A stretch of DNA of 9,367 bases from Clostridia bacterium (GTDB taxonomy: Bacteria > Bacillota_A > Clostridia > Oscillospirales > CAG-272), in NCBI GenBank assembly GCA_017472105.1, contig JAFUQY010000287.1, positions 1 through 9,367 on the forward strand. Direction: 5' to 3'. The notes beneath the pieces were generated by a model that ran no database searches, was not told the origin of the DNA, and saw only the letters and a program-made list of their open reading frames with translations. The translations under genes and the position numbers were made by a program. Of this stretch, positions 1 to 6,347 are shown piece after piece (position 1 is the first letter of the stretch; each line of letters begins with the position of its first letter).

Positions 1-19
1 ACCCGAAAGGTATCGCATT

Positions 20-739
20 ATGAAAAATCCATCCCGCACCGGTCTGTTTGTCCGCGTACTGGTGTTCTCCCTCATTTTTATCGTTCTCGGACGCGTTTCC
101 ACGCAGTTCACCTCCGTCGCCGCAACGGACGTGGCGTTCCCGGACTGGGTTCCGTTCGTGTTCTCCCTCGTTTCCGAGCTCATCGTCTGCGCGCGCATCG
201 TCATCGGATACGCAGGCATGGCGCACGGTGCGTATTTCACCCGGCATGACGACGGCGGCAGAGTGAAATACGCGCTGACCGGGATGACCGTGCTCGTTCT
301 CGTGCTCTCCTTCGCCGACTATCTCGCGCGGTTCGTCATCGACTTTGCGAGCGGCTCCATCACCGGTGCGGAAGGCGTTGCCCTGATCTGGCTCGGACTG
401 CAATTTGTCTACGAGGGCATCTTCATCGTCCTCTCCATGCTCATCATCACCGTTCAGCGCAGTAAGCATGATCTTGCGGAAACATCACGCGCCCGTGCAC
501 GGCATACACCCCATGCGGCTGTGCGGTACTGTGTGATCCTCACGCTCGTCTCCCGCGTCGTGCTCGAGATTGCGTCCATCATTGAGTTTGTCACGACCTA
601 CACCGGCATCACCTCCGCAGAGACGGCGTCCATGATCGGCTCCGTGATCAAAATCATCGTCATCTACGGCGGCGGCGCGCTCATCCTCGGTGAAGTTTTC
701 ACGGACTTTCTCGCAGCAAAGCAGGATGACGCCGGATAA
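20..739 (+). CDS. Polytopic membrane protein of unknown function
   Basis: I do not recognise the family. The 239-residue product has about six hydrophobic stretches long enough to span the membrane (roughly residues 9-25, 43-66, 85-110, 119-145, 167-190 and 205-228), so it should be an integral cytoplasmic-membrane protein. There is no cleavable signal peptide, and the only hydrophilic segments of note are loops around residues 72-83 and 146-166, the latter rich in Arg, Lys and His. The ATG is preceded by AAAGG at 6-10 with a 9-nt gap, which supports this start. The promoter lies outside the window. The stop is followed within 45 bases by the promoter of the next gene, so the two are probably not one operon, although no terminator is visible between them. 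An overlapping reading frame in frame 3 at 48-266 is a shadow. Coding status is fairly sure; function is unknown. Confidence 0.8.
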   Translation: MKNPSRTGLFVRVLVFSLIFIVLGRVSTQFTSVAATDVAFPDWVPFVFSLVSELIVCARIVIGYAGMAHGAYFTRHDDGGRVKYALTGMTVLVLVLSFADYLARFVIDFASGSITGAEGVALIWLGLQFVYEGIFIVLSMLIITVQRSKHDLAETSRARARHTPHAAVRYCVILTLVSRVVLEIASIIEFVTTYTGITSAETASMIGSVIKIIVIYGGGALILGEVFTDFLAAKQDDAG

Positions 740-783
740 CGACAGAAATTTCAATTTTTCTCATCAAATTTGCGCCGAAGCTC

Positions 784-812
784 TTGAAAAATCTCCGGAA
801 ATGTGATATCAT
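784..812 (+). promoter_or_regulatory. Sigma-A-type promoter for the trigger-factor-like lipoprotein
   Basis: TTGAAA at 784-789 and TATCAT at 807-812 are separated by 17 bases, close to the TTGACA/TATAAT consensus. The expected transcription start is near 819, giving a leader of about 53 bases before the ATG at 872. Confidence 0.7.
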
Positions 813-831
813 GAGAAGCTGAATATGCGCA

Positions 832-844
832 CCTGTCTGACAGG
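832..844. promoter_or_regulatory. 13-bp perfect palindrome in the leader (possible operator)
   Basis: CCTGTC and GACAGG flank a single central T, giving a perfect inverted repeat of 6+1+6. It lies just downstream of the expected transcription start and upstream of the ribosome site, a common place for a repressor operator. The one-base centre is too tight for an RNA hairpin loop, which favours a DNA-binding role if it has any. No matching copy was noticed at the other promoters in the window. Confidence 0.3.
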
Positions 845-855
845 ATATTACAGAT

Positions 856-862
856 AAAAGGA
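856..862 (+). promoter_or_regulatory. Ribosome binding site that decides the start
   Basis: AAAAGGA lies 9 bases before the ATG at 872. An in-frame TTG at 863 directly abuts this site and has no room for ribosome placement, so the ATG is preferred and the product starts MKKAVS. Confidence 0.75.
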
Positions 863-871
863 TTGTTTTCC

Positions 872-1948
872 ATGAAGAAAGCCGTTTCTCTCATTCTGGC
901 AGCACTCGCCCTGTCCGCATCCCTCGTTTCCTGCGGCGCGGATGACGATCTGCTGACCCACAAATACAACTACGATCTCTCCGAATACATCACCCTCGCG
1001 GATTACAAGAACATTCCCGCACAGGGCTATCGCTTCGAGCTGACGGAAGAAGAAGTCCAGCAGCAGATTTACGCGACCCGCTCCTACTACTCCCGCACCA
1101 CCGATGTGACCGACCGTCCCGCACAGATGGGCGACATCGTCTACATCGACTACGTGGGAACCATCGGCGGCGAGGAATTTGAAGGCGGCTCCGAAACCGA
1201 CTGTGAAGTCACCATCGGCATGGGCACGTTCATGGAAGGATTCGAGGAAAGCCTGATCGGGAAGAACCCCGGCGACAGCTACTCCATCGACCTGACCTTC
1301 CCGGATCCCTACCCGTCCTATCCGGAAAACTCCGGCAAGGATGTGCACTTCGAGATCACCGTGGACTCCATCATGGAGCAGGAACTCCCGCTCTACAATG
1401 AGGATTTCGTCCGTGCGTACCTCGGATTTGACTCCATTGAAGCGTTCGAAACCCACGTCCGCGAGCTTCTTGCCGATCACTATCAGGATATTTTCATCGA
1501 ATACATCGACAGCCAGACCTGGAATCAGCTGATCGAAAACACCACGGTCATCAAGTACCCCGAAGCGGAAGTGACCGACATGTACGACAGCATCGTTGCC
1601 AGCAACAAAGCGTACGCACAGGCGATGGGACTGAACTTCTCCGCATACGTGGAAGTGAACTACGACGTCACCGAGGAAGAATACCTCAGGCTCCTGCGCG
1701 AACAGTGCGAGGCACGCATCAAGGAAGAAATGATCTGCTACGCGATTGCGCGTGAGGAAAAGATCACCCTGAGCGAAGAGGAATATCAGGAGCGCGCGCT
1801 CGAATACGCAGTTGACACGTACAATGTGGCATCCGTTGCAGCATTCGAGAACATCTACGCGAAGGAAACCATCCGCCAGACGATCATGTTCGACCTCGTG
1901 CACGAGCTTGTAGCGGCTGAAGCGGCTGTGACCTACCCGGCTGAATAA
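872..1948 (+). CDS. Trigger-factor-like FKBP peptidyl-prolyl isomerase lipoprotein
   Basis: The 358-residue product starts with a lipoprotein signal: Lys-Lys, a hydrophobic core and the lipobox LVSC with the acylated Cys at residue 21. It should be anchored on the outer face of the membrane. Residues about 84-168 match an FKBP-type isomerase domain of the trigger-factor kind (GDIVYIDYVGTIGGEEFEGG, then a MGTFMEGFEESLIGKNPGD stretch and a DVHFEITVDSI strand). Residues about 172-350 resemble the helical chaperone domain of trigger factor, beginning LPLYNEDFV. The N-terminal ribosome-binding domain of cytosolic trigger factor is replaced by the signal peptide and a short linker. Known family behaviour suggests that it helps exported proteins to fold; that is inferred here. 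It stands alone, with its own promoter and terminator. An alternative is a PrsA-like foldase, but the isomerase domain is FKBP-like rather than parvulin-like. Family call is confident; clients are unknown. Confidence 0.88.
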   Translation: MKKAVSLILAALALSASLVSCGADDDLLTHKYNYDLSEYITLADYKNIPAQGYRFELTEEEVQQQIYATRSYYSRTTDVTDRPAQMGDIVYIDYVGTIGGEEFEGGSETDCEVTIGMGTFMEGFEESLIGKNPGDSYSIDLTFPDPYPSYPENSGKDVHFEITVDSIMEQELPLYNEDFVRAYLGFDSIEAFETHVRELLADHYQDIFIEYIDSQTWNQLIENTTVIKYPEAEVTDMYDSIVASNKAYAQAMGLNFSAYVEVNYDVTEEEYLRLLREQCEARIKEEMICYAIAREEKITLSEEEYQERALEYAVDTYNVASVAAFENIYAKETIRQTIMFDLVHELVAAEAAVTYPAE

Positions 1949-1964
1949 ACCGAACGAAATAAAG

Positions 1965-2004
1965 AAAACCGGTTCCGCGGAATTTCCGTGAAATCGGTTT
2001 TTTT
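1965..2004 (+). terminator. Intrinsic terminator of the lipoprotein gene
   Basis: The arms 1965-1980 and 1986-2001 pair over 16 positions with two G-U pairs and one mismatch around the 5-base loop AATTT. The run of seven T residues at 1998-2004 completes a rho-independent terminator 16 bases after the stop codon. Confidence 0.9.
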
Positions 2005-2047
2005 GTGTTGGGTTGGATGGCAGGAATGTCATTAACAGAAAAAGCGT

Positions 2048-2133
2048 CCGTCAACAAGCCAAACATTATTACTGTCATTCAGAGGGCGGGCTATCCTGTA
2101 AATATAAGCCCAATGTCCCGCCCTCTGAATGAC
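2048..2133. repeat. Compact palindromic repeat R1
   Basis: Perfect 17-base inverted arms lie at 2074-2090 (GTCATTCAGAGGGCGGG) and 2117-2133, separated by 26 bases. The 27 bases at 2072-2098 are identical, in inverted orientation, to 4418-4444 in element R2. Upstream, 2048-2059 (CCGTCAACAAGC) matches the outer end of R2 at 4101-4112 with one difference. R1 thus looks like a short relative or deletion derivative of R2. It sits between two convergent genes, the lipoprotein (+) and the alcohol dehydrogenase (-). The RNA would fold as a strong hairpin on either strand, but there is no T run, so it is not a standard terminator. The right border is not defined. The rest of the spacer (2134-2195) holds only a weak 6-bp hairpin. 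Confidence 0.7.
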
Positions 2134-2195
2134 AAAGGGTGGCGTCAGGCTGGCAGACATCAGGTTTGGCATACATTAAAATGCCATTGTGCCCG

Positions 2196-3311
2196 TCACA
2201 CCCCGCCGAAGAGTCTCTTGTAGATATCGCTCATTTCGCCGCGGGAGATCACGTAGGGGCTGTTCGCGTAGTTGCCGGCACCTGCGACGCGGTCGATGAG
2301 CTCTTCCCTTTCCTCTGCGTCGATCGTGAGGGAAATGCCGCTCTTTTCGGGGATGCGCTCGATCATTTCCTCCGGTGTGGTGCCGAGTGCCTTTGCGAGA
2401 GATGCCGCACGGGACGCGCCTTCGGTGGTAATCATATTGTAGGTCAGGAACGCGCCTTCAAAAATCGCGCATGCACAGCCGTGAGGAATGCCGCGGGTCA
2501 GCGTGATGCTGTATCCGAGCGGATGCGGAAAGCCGGTTCCGGTGTAGTCGATGGCAACGCCCGCCGCAGTCGCCGCGTACATGAGACGTTCCCGGTCTTC
2601 TGCGTTAAATTCCGTCTTGTTCTGGCGGAAGAGCACGTCCCAGATTTCAGCCGCCGCGTAAAGTGCCGCGTTTTCGGAAACTTCGCAGGACTTGGGGCTG
2701 AAATACGACTCAATCGCGTGCGCCAGAGCGTCGAGTGCAGTGGATACCGTGTAGTCCGTGCCGAGGGATTCCGTGTAGCGCGGGTCAACGAACGAGACTC
2801 TCGCGTATGCTGTGGAATGCTTGAAGGTCATCTTGCGTCTGCCGCCGTCGATGGTGAGAACCGCATAGCGGCATGCTTCGCTTCCGGTGCCCGCCGTCGT
2901 CGGAATGCACACGATGGGAAGGCAGTCGTTTACGCGTACGGCGTCGTCAAAGATATCGTCGGCGTCACACTGCGGATTTGCCGCGTAGCCTGCGATTGCC
3001 TTGCCGGCGTCCAGTGCGGAGCCTCCGCCGATGGCGATGATGAAGTCGCAGTGTTCGTCCCGTGCCAGCTGACCGCCTTCATGGCACATGGAAGCCGGCG
3101 GATTTTCGGGGATGCAATTGAAGCGGACATATGTACATCCGGCTTTTTCGAGCGCCGCGGCGGTATCTGCGAACGCACCGCTCTTGTCCGCGCCGTTTCT
3201 GCCGGAGACGATGAGCGCACGCTTGCCGCATTCCGCGAACAGAGCCGCGTTCTCGGTGACACAGCCGCGTCCGGTGATGATTCGTACAGGTTTATGGGTG
3301 GTGAAATCCAT
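2196..3311 (-). CDS. Iron-containing alcohol dehydrogenase
   Basis: This 371-residue protein has the usual length and landmarks of the group III (Fe-type) alcohol dehydrogenase family, which reduces aldehydes or oxidises alcohols with NAD(P)(H) in the cytoplasm. The nucleotide-binding half contains GGGSALDAGKA (residues 95-105) and PTTAGTGSE (137-145). The metal site is complete: Asp194 and His198 in DALAHAIE, His263 in FPHPLGYS and His277 in GIPHGCA, corresponding to the Asp and three His ligands of enzymes such as FucO. The start ATG has GGAGG at 3317-3321 with a 5-base gap. Upstream the DNA is AT-rich; the best promoter is only a weak TTGAGT with a long spacer to TATTAT. The marR-type gene upstream is separated by a terminator, so they are not cotranscribed by default. 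No clear terminator follows the stop, and the first strong structure is repeat R1. Substrate cannot be read from sequence; lactaldehyde, butanol or propanediol-type activities are all possible. Confidence 0.93.
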   Translation of the reverse strand: MDFTTHKPVRIITGRGCVTENAALFAECGKRALIVSGRNGADKSGAFADTAAALEKAGCTYVRFNCIPENPPASMCHEGGQLARDEHCDFIIAIGGGSALDAGKAIAGYAANPQCDADDIFDDAVRVNDCLPIVCIPTTAGTGSEACRYAVLTIDGGRRKMTFKHSTAYARVSFVDPRYTESLGTDYTVSTALDALAHAIESYFSPKSCEVSENAALYAAAEIWDVLFRQNKTEFNAEDRERLMYAATAAGVAIDYTGTGFPHPLGYSITLTRGIPHGCACAIFEGAFLTYNMITTEGASRAASLAKALGTTPEEMIERIPEKSGISLTIDAEEREELIDRVAGAGNYANSPYVISRGEMSDIYKRLFGGV

Positions 3312-3464
3312 CTTTTCCTCCGATGGTATATAATAAATTTGCTATACAGTCGTAACTCAAAACAAAAACCGTTATAGTTTATCACAAATCCGCCCCTTGC
3401 CGCAATAGGTAATCTGTGGATTTTTCAGAAGCGTTATGTCGGCGGCTTGGGCAATGTCACAACG

Positions 3465-3494
3465 AAAAAAGCCGCAGTTGTGCCGCAGCTTTTT
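3465..3494 (-). terminator. Intrinsic terminator of the MarR gene
   Basis: Read on the minus strand, AAAAAGCTGC and GCGGCTTTTTT form a 10-bp stem with one G-U pair around a 9-base loop and end in six T residues. It starts 27 bases past the stop of the regulator gene and separates it from the alcohol dehydrogenase gene. On the plus strand the structure has a C-A mismatch, and there is no plus-strand gene for it to serve. The remaining part of the 3312-3520 gap holds the alcohol dehydrogenase leader and AT-rich upstream DNA. Confidence 0.8.
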
Positions 3495-3520
3495 GCTGTT
3501 CGGGATGATTCTGCGCGGGT

Positions 3521-3991
3521 TCAGTCCAGGTCTGCCGGGTCGCCGCCGGATTCGAGGAACTCGCTCAGCTTCATGATGGCTTCGATCATGGTATCCGAGG
3601 TCTGCTCGTCGATGTCGCGGCTGATGTACCAGATCATCTTCCGGACGAAATCGAGGTATTTCCGGTTTGCTTCCGCGCCGCGCTCGGTGGTTTCGACATA
3701 GATGACGCGCCGGTCGGTGGGCGAATACTCCCTCTCGAGGTACTCCTTGCGCGCGAGGGTATTGACCGCCGTTGTCAGCGATGCGGGAGAGAGATGCAGG
3801 TATTTCGCAATCTCCGCCATCGTGTTCTTATGCTGGGTCTGGAGCACGGATACCGCCTCGATAACGTGAAGCTCGCGCACGGAAAGATCCTCCGCACAGA
3901 CTCTGCGCAGGCACTGCTCCTCGAGGGTCATCATATGCAGCGCGGAGTGGAGGAAGTAATCGTTGAGAATGTCGATCTGTTTTTTGTTCAT
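3521..3991 (-). CDS. MarR-family transcriptional regulator, FabT-like
   Basis: The 156-residue length and layout are typical of MarR: an N-terminal dimerisation helix, a winged helix-turn-helix at about residues 38-100 (TMAEIAKYLHLSPASLTTAVNTLARK as the helices, with the wing carrying SPTDRR at 90-95) and a C-terminal helix pair. The stretch ELHVIEAV at 40-47, the LTTAVNTL recognition helix and DRRVIYVETTERG remind me of FabT, the MarR repressor of fatty-acid synthesis in Firmicutes. This is recall, not a search. There are no fatty-acid genes in view, so it may act elsewhere or regulate itself and the alcohol dehydrogenase next to it. The start ATG has AAAAGGG at 3997-4003 with a 5-base gap. 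It has its own strong promoter and its own terminator, hence a single-gene unit. MarR assignment is firm; the FabT sub-assignment is tentative. Confidence 0.9.
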   Translation of the reverse strand: MNKKQIDILNDYFLHSALHMMTLEEQCLRRVCAEDLSVRELHVIEAVSVLQTQHKNTMAEIAKYLHLSPASLTTAVNTLARKEYLEREYSPTDRRVIYVETTERGAEANRKYLDFVRKMIWYISRDIDEQTSDTMIEAIMKLSEFLESGGDPADLD

Positions 3992-4025
3992 GGGTTCCCT
4001 TTTGCGGTTGTTGATGGTTGGAATG

Positions 4026-4054
4026 ATTATACCATGTTTACTGTTTTATGTCAA
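4026..4054 (-). promoter_or_regulatory. Consensus sigma-A promoter of the MarR gene
   Basis: On the minus strand, TTGACA (4049-4054) and TATAAT (4026-4031) are both perfect consensus and are 17 bases apart. The -10 is also preceded by TGG, an extended -10. Transcription should start near 4019, giving a leader of about 27 bases. This is the strongest promoter by sequence in the window. Such strength in front of a regulator fits tight autorepression, but I found no convincing operator palindrome over it. Confidence 0.88.
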
Positions 4055-4100
4055 GAGTTTGCAGAAAATCGTGTGGACAGGATGAATTCTCTCCCCATAT

Positions 4101-4469
4101 CCGTCAGCAAGCCCGACGTACGATTCTGTCATTCAGAGGGCGAAAATCTCTGACAGTCACAGCCATACACAGTGCCCGAAGAATCTGTGCATGTCCTATT
4201 CAGATCGAAATATGTCTGTGGTATTCAATACTGTTCAGGTGAAGATTACACACGAACGCCTTTTACCGAAAACCTGCACAGGTAAAATATCAGTAAACTG
4301 TTCGTTATAAACATACGTGAGTACCCTTCAGCCGAATAATCCACTCAACCACGGACATTTCCCAATCTGAATAGGAAATGCACAGATTCTTCGGGCAGGA
4401 TGTCAGGCATAAATTGTCAGGATAGCCCGCCCTCTGAATGACAGAATCGTACGTTGAGCGAGTTGACGG
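4101..4469. repeat. MITE-like long inverted-repeat element R2
   Basis: The two sides mirror each other almost throughout. 4116-4142 is the exact reverse complement of 4428-4454 (27 of 27). 4173-4205 pairs with 4365-4397 at 32 of 33 positions. The outermost CCGTCA (4101-4106) pairs with TGACGG (4464-4469). The centre has nested short palindromes: CGAAC/GTTCG at 4253-4257 and 4300-4304, TTTTACC/GGTAAAA at 4261-4267 and 4281-4287, and ACCTG/CAGGT at 4272-4283. No plausible gene is inside, so if mobile it is non-autonomous. No target duplication is obvious at the borders. It fills most of the 3992-4512 gap between the stop of the sialidase-like gene and the MarR promoter. RNA from either strand would make a very long hairpin. 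Confidence 0.8.
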
Positions 4470-4512
4470 AAGGATTCGGAAAATTAACGGAAAGCCTTCA
4501 CCTGTTCATCCG

Positions 4513-5898
4513 TCACCCAAGCATCTCCCGGAAATTCTTCACCCGGTGGAATGTGGCGTAGTTTGCGTCGTGGAAATTGTGTGCGCCGCCCCACGCCGTT
4601 CTGCTGTCGTAGATGAGGTCGTCGCCTTCGATGAGGAACGTCACATACTGGAATCCGACGTCCTTTTCGGGGAGATGGCTGTAATTCAGGAGATCGCACA
4701 CCTTTTCCCAGTGCCAGAGGTCATCACTCGCGATGAGGGCGAGCCAGTTGCGTCCGGACGGGTGGCTTTCGCAGAGGTAGGACACCATGGAGAGGTACTT
4801 CCCGCTGACTTCGTCATAGTGGATCTCGAATTTGGAGTGGTTTCCGGGGAATTCAATGCACCGCGCGAACTCCAGACGCTTTTCGGGATCGTTCCCATCG
4901 GGCTTCATCACGATCGCACGGCCGTAGTCGGGAACGCATCCGCCCATCTGATAGCGCATGACGTTGTAGATCTCACCGTCGGGTGCCTTGACCATGCAGC
5001 CTTCAATGCATCCCGCGCTCGGACCCACGGCGACACCTTCCCACGTCGGGTCGTACGGTGCGGGATCGGTGAACAGCCAGTTTGCGGGATCGAGCAGGTC
5101 GGCGTCTCTTGGAACGGATGCACACATCGCGGCGTGGGTTCCCGTTGCCCATGAGCCCCATTCGAGCGTCGTCCACAGCCGTCCGTTGTGCTCGAGCATC
5201 TTCTGCGGGTTCTTGTGGATGCCCTTTTCCTTCTGATTTCCGGTTCCGCGGAGGAGGCACACGGGCTTGGAGAACGTTTTCCCGCCGTCGGTGCTCTTTC
5301 CGATGAGAAGATCGCCGTACTCGGTGCTGCACGAGAGCATGTAGAGTTCGCCTTTGTGGATGAACATGCGTCCCCAGAAGCACGGGAACAGCTCGCAGAC
5401 GTATTTCCACGTCGCACCGTCGTCATCGGAGCGGAAAATGAGCGTCAGATTCTGCGGAGCCGCGCCCTTGAAGACGTCCATGGACGCGAGCAGATGCCCG
5501 TCGGGATGACGCACCATCGACGGCGAGCAGAGGTACTGTCCGGAGAAACGATACGCGCCGTCCTCGGGATGGAGGTAGTTGATGACTGCGTCCCCGGGAA
5601 CAAATCCGGTTTTGATGAGGCGCACACGGCTTTTTTCCGTCCCGCGGGCAACCTGCACTTCGTATTCGGTTTCGTCCTCGAGATCGGTGAGCGTGACGGA
5701 CGTGCCGGTGACGGAGGTGTCGCGCCAGCCGTTCTCACCGCGCTTTGTCCAGTGTACGGTGTATGCGGCGTTCTCATCCCCGAGCCACTCGATCACCGCG
5801 GACGTTTTGCCGGGTGCGATGCGGCAGATGTAGATATCACCTGCGTCAAACAGCGGCGGCGTATAGGGAGAATAGGACCACTTGGTTTCGGGCTTCAT
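4513..5898 (-). CDS. Sialidase-fold (beta-propeller) protein with N-terminal FN3-like domain
   Basis: The 461-residue product appears to have two parts. Residues about 20-97 look like a fibronectin type III domain (a SAVIEWLGDENAAYTVHW strand pair and the typical TSVTLTDLEDETEYEVQV). From about 115 on, the pattern is that of a sialidase/BNR six-bladed propeller: Asp boxes SDDDGATW (157-164) and STDGGKTF (202-209), an Asp-box-like SDDLWHW (391-397), and an EGCMVKAPDGEIYNVMRY segment (299-316) resembling the conserved Glu and Arg region of sialidases. The C-terminal DSRTAWGGAHNFHDANYATFHR is typical of uncharacterised glycosidase-like members. No signal peptide is visible, so the protein should be cytoplasmic and may act on imported sugars. 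I cannot confirm a sialic-acid site, so the substrate is open. AAAGGAG at 5908-5914 with a 9-base gap supports the start. It is a single gene between two repeat elements. Confidence 0.82.
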   Translation of the reverse strand: MKPETKWSYSPYTPPLFDAGDIYICRIAPGKTSAVIEWLGDENAAYTVHWTKRGENGWRDTSVTGTSVTLTDLEDETEYEVQVARGTEKSRVRLIKTGFVPGDAVINYLHPEDGAYRFSGQYLCSPSMVRHPDGHLLASMDVFKGAAPQNLTLIFRSDDDGATWKYVCELFPCFWGRMFIHKGELYMLSCSTEYGDLLIGKSTDGGKTFSKPVCLLRGTGNQKEKGIHKNPQKMLEHNGRLWTTLEWGSWATGTHAAMCASVPRDADLLDPANWLFTDPAPYDPTWEGVAVGPSAGCIEGCMVKAPDGEIYNVMRYQMGGCVPDYGRAIVMKPDGNDPEKRLEFARCIEFPGNHSKFEIHYDEVSGKYLSMVSYLCESHPSGRNWLALIASDDLWHWEKVCDLLNYSHLPEKDVGFQYVTFLIEGDDLIYDSRTAWGGAHNFHDANYATFHRVKNFREMLG

Positions 5899-5935
5899 AT
5901 GTTGGGACTCCTTTCCTGAAATTCTTGAATATATT

Positions 5936-6072
5936 GTAGGGTCGATCCCTTGCGGTCGACCGATGCGGCAGTTCAGGCGTACATACCGGGGATCCGCGCA
6001 CGATGGTTCGGCACAACAGGAACAGAAAAAATGCGAATAGATTCCGCGGCTGACCGCAAGGCACCGCCCTAC
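5936..6072. repeat. Short inverted-repeat element R3
   Basis: Imperfect terminal inverted repeats of about 25 bases bound a 137-bp segment. GTAGGG (5936-5941) pairs with CCCTAC (6067-6072), and CCTTGCGGTC (5948-5957) is the exact reverse complement of 6052-6061. The interior shows no gene. R3 is unrelated in sequence to R1 and R2. If the upstream promoter at 6102-6130 is right, it lies wholly in the 5' leader of the sialidase-like gene, with its near end 38 bases from the start codon and about 22 from the ribosome site. The RNA could fold into a large hairpin there. No target duplication is evident. Confidence 0.55.
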
Positions 6073-6101
6073 GGTTCATCGGAATTTCTCTTTTCTCTTC
6101 C

Positions 6102-6130
6102 ATTATACCATCATCCCCTGCCGTCCGCAA
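6102..6130 (-). promoter_or_regulatory. Probable promoter of the sialidase-like gene
   Basis: On the minus strand, TTGCGG (6125-6130) and a perfect TATAAT (6102-6107) are 17 bases apart, and TGG before the -10 makes it an extended -10. It points to the gene starting at 5898, with a predicted leader of about 200 bases that includes element R3. No better promoter is visible between R3 and the start codon. Confidence 0.6.
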
Positions 6131-6268
6131 GAAAATTTTCAAAAAATCGCGTTTTCCGGGAACAAAACGGCTTTGCGAAACGTCTTATATCACACCGGAC
6201 ATTTCCACTCATCCGCGTAAAATACTGACAAATTCACATTATAATCATAAATTGGTTCAATTTAACTC

Positions 6269-6296
6269 TTGATAATTCGCGCGATTGTGGTATAAT
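6269..6296 (+). promoter_or_regulatory. Promoter of the SLH surface protein gene
   Basis: TTGATA (6269-6274) and TATAAT (6291-6296) are 16 bases apart, with TGG directly before the -10 (extended -10). The expected start near 6303 gives a leader of about 45 bases. It is divergent from the sialidase-like gene promoter, and the 138 bases between the two -35 boxes hold nothing else that I can support. Confidence 0.8.
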
Positions 6297-6347
6297 GTCT
6301 GTGTATAACCATTTGTGCAAATCGAATCCAAAAAAACGGAGGAAACT

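Noticed and set aside
848..2032. A 394-codon minus-strand open frame opposite the lipoprotein gene
   Set aside because: It is a shadow frame that runs through the clear terminator; its translation is low complexity and matches nothing I know.
2167..2186. Hairpin TGGCAT/ATGCCA just after the alcohol dehydrogenase stop
   Set aside because: The 6-bp stem with an 8-base loop and no T run on the minus strand is too weak to call a terminator.
2139..3377. A 412-codon plus-strand open frame opposite the alcohol dehydrogenase
   Set aside because: The minus-strand enzyme has complete cofactor and metal motifs and a ribosome site; the plus frame only mirrors it.
4048..4242. Short open frame crossing the left arm of R2
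   Set aside because: It begins inside the marR promoter on the opposite strand, has no ribosome site and runs through palindromic DNA.
2048..4469. Possible CRISPR or composite transposon made by the R1 and R2 repeats
   Set aside because: There are only two related units, with unequal size and no regular spacing, and the DNA between them holds ordinary housekeeping-type genes without a transposase or cas gene.
4438..5154. Plus-strand open frames opposite the sialidase-like gene, including 5188-5919
   Set aside because: They are antisense shadows; the first would begin inside repeat R2, and neither has recognisable domains.
6240..6245. A second TATAAT upstream of the SLH gene
   Set aside because: No acceptable -35 at 16-18 bases; the TTGATA/TATAAT pair at 6269-6296 is better.
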